64,000 bases of DNA, taken from assembly GCF_001983175.1 (NCBI RefSeq), contig NZ_MNPW01000005.1:1-64000 (forward strand). Direction: 5' to 3'. Below are positions 62,912 through 64,000 of this stretch, one piece after another. This stretch comes from Pseudomonas cedrina subsp. cedrina (GTDB lineage: Bacteria; Pseudomonadota; Gammaproteobacteria; Pseudomonadales; Pseudomonadaceae). The notes below the pieces were generated by a model. It did not search any database and was not told the origin of the DNA. It saw only the letters and a list, made by a program, of their open reading frames with translations. The number at the start of each line of letters is the position of its first letter. Position 1 is the first letter of the stretch. Made by a program: the position numbers and the translations under genes.

Positions 62912-63499
62912 TCAGAGCAACTTGCGCTGCACCGCCTCATCCAGCGTGCTGCGCGTCAGCGCTTCGACCACGTCCTTCGTATCCGCCTGGAACGGGATGC
63001 CCACGATCAGCACCAACTGCATCCAGGTGCGCACCGATTCGCTCTTTTTCACGCGGCCCAGTTCCTTGCCGTCTTTATCCTTGAACACCGTTTCCAGCGT
63101 GAAGATGTTCTTCGCGGTGGTCGGGATGATGAAGAACGTAAAGCCGGTGATGAACGCCGACACCGGGCTGTACTCTTCGTTGTTGTGCAGCGTGGCGTCC
63201 ACGTAGAGGTCCGAGTCGACCTTGTCGGTGCTCACCCGCGAAAAACGGTTGGAAGCGCGATACGAGTCGGCCACGGCTTTTTCCCACAGCACCACCGGGG
63301 CGCCGACTGCCGCGTTGCCCGGGCCGCCGTTGACGTGGTTCTGCGCGGTGGTGCGCACGTACACCGTGGGCTTTTGCGCGGGCGCGTTGGCGGTCGGCGG
63401 CCAGGTTTGTACGGCCGGCAGTTCGTGCTGCGAGTAAGACACGCAACCGGTCAGCAAGACGGCGGCGAGTACCAGGCTGTGTTTGATCAATCCTTTCAT
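62912..63499 (-). CDS. Lipoprotein of unknown function
   Basis: A 195-residue lipoprotein with lipobox LLTGC (Cys near residue 19). A strong AAGGAG site lies before ATG 63499. The stretch TLETVFKDKDGKELGRVKKS resembles the sister gene upstream (VIVDRNGKELAKARDS), so the two may share a fold and act together in the envelope. The gene follows that sister by 17 bases in the same direction. Confidence 0.82.
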   Translation of the reverse strand: MKGLIKHSLVLAAVLLTGCVSYSQHELPAVQTWPPTANAPAQKPTVYVRTTAQNHVNGGPGNAAVGAPVVLWEKAVADSYRASNRFSRVSTDKVDSDLYVDATLHNNEEYSPVSAFITGFTFFIIPTTAKNIFTLETVFKDKDGKELGRVKKSESVRTWMQLVLIVGIPFQADTKDVVEALTRSTLDEAVQRKLL

Positions 63500-63516
63500 G
63501 CAGTGCTCCTTGAGAA

Positions 63517-64000
63517 TTACGGTTTGGCCAGGTTGGCGGTCGCGGTGTCGAGCAGTTGCCCGACCAGTTTGGTCAGTTGTTGGCCGCCCATCGAAGGCGC
63601 CCAGTATTGGCCGCTGTACAGGCCCACGTTGTGTTCGAACGTGATCGAGTCTCTGGCCTTGGCCAGTTCCTTGCCGTTGCGGTCGACGATCACCAGGTCG
63701 CCGGCCACGTCGAAGCTGTCGACGTAGATCGGGCCGTTGACCCAGATCCAAATGGTCAGCGTCAGCAGCGCGCCGGGTACGTACGCCGGGTGCGGCGCGC
63801 GGTGGCCCTTGAGGGAGGTCATGTTGAATTTGAGGGTGACGTCCTGCTCGCCCAGGCGCACCGGGTACTCAGTGACCTGCTTGAAGTAGCCTGCGCTGCG
63901 CACGTACTGGCTGATCTGGGCCGTGAGGGACTGGCTGATGGCGGTCTTGTTGGCCTCGTTGACGTCGGCGGCGCTCACCGTCACATCGGCAATTTGCGCA
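63517..64000 (-). CDS. Partial envelope protein, 5' end beyond the window
   Basis: At least 160 residues, open to the right edge of the window (the frame reads AQIADVTVSAADVNEANKTA into the body). It contains a hydrophobic strand LLTLTIWIWVNGPIYVDSFD and an NGKELAKARDS motif shared with the downstream lipoprotein. The start codon and any signal peptide lie outside. It forms an operon with 62912-63499. Confidence 0.78.
   Translation of the reverse strand, partial: AQIADVTVSAADVNEANKTAISQSLTAQISQYVRSAGYFKQVTEYPVRLGEQDVTLKFNMTSLKGHRAPHPAYVPGALLTLTIWIWVNGPIYVDSFDVAGDLVIVDRNGKELAKARDSITFEHNVGLYSGQYWAPSMGGQQLTKLVGQLLDTATANLAKP

Overview
The window comes from a high-GC gamma-proteobacterial chromosome, almost certainly Pseudomonas of the fluorescens group. 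The evidence is the Pseudomonas-type 5S rRNA at the left edge, several REP/REPIN palindromes with fluorescens-type core sequences, an mgo/pvf signal operon, a pgaABCD exopolysaccharide operon, and strong bias to G/C in third codon positions. No phage, CRISPR array or tRNA was recognised. 

Left part (1-14.3 kb): a tandem pair of 5S genes ends an rRNA operon. It is followed by a dCache chemoreceptor with a good sigma-28 promoter, then by the leftward mgoBCAD operon (diazeniumdiolate / pyrazine N-oxide type signal synthesis). A GntR-family regulator diverges from a TauD-like dioxygenase plus ABC importer cluster that ends in a LysR gene. 

Middle part (14.4-35.3 kb): an EmrAB/NodT-type tripartite efflux operon, several envelope proteins, a GT39 glycosyltransferase, a Phd/RelE toxin-antitoxin pair, a Fic protein, an AT-rich two-gene cassette that may be effector and immunity, and a translationally coupled MarR-FusC-DUF1656-HlyD-NodT efflux operon with its own dyad operator. 

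Biofilm and competition part (35.3-59 kb): a REPIN nested inside another REPIN, then pgaABCD (poly-beta-1,6-GlcNAc) behind a leader that may switch between two structures. Next is a contact-dependent inhibition locus cdiB-cdiA-cdiI. CdiA is 2867 residues long, carries a VENN motif, and ends in a predicted PD-(D/E)XK nuclease. Downstream lies about 5.5 kb of mostly AT-rich sequence holding orphan immunity genes (two SUKH/SMI1-like), three displaced toxin C-terminal fragments that overlap or closely precede an immunity gene, and a frameshifted immunity gene. Six copies of a roughly 65-bp palindromic element separate these units, and in at least three cases the element abuts the broken 5' end of a toxin fragment. 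This is the most interesting part of the window: it looks like a reservoir of CDI specificity cassettes with repeats at the module joints. 

Right part (59-64 kb): two RDD membrane proteins, a small cytoplasmic protein, several lipoproteins or periplasmic proteins (one with a one-base frameshift at its lipobox) and more REPINs. Functions are inferred from sequence motifs and gene order only; no database search was possible.
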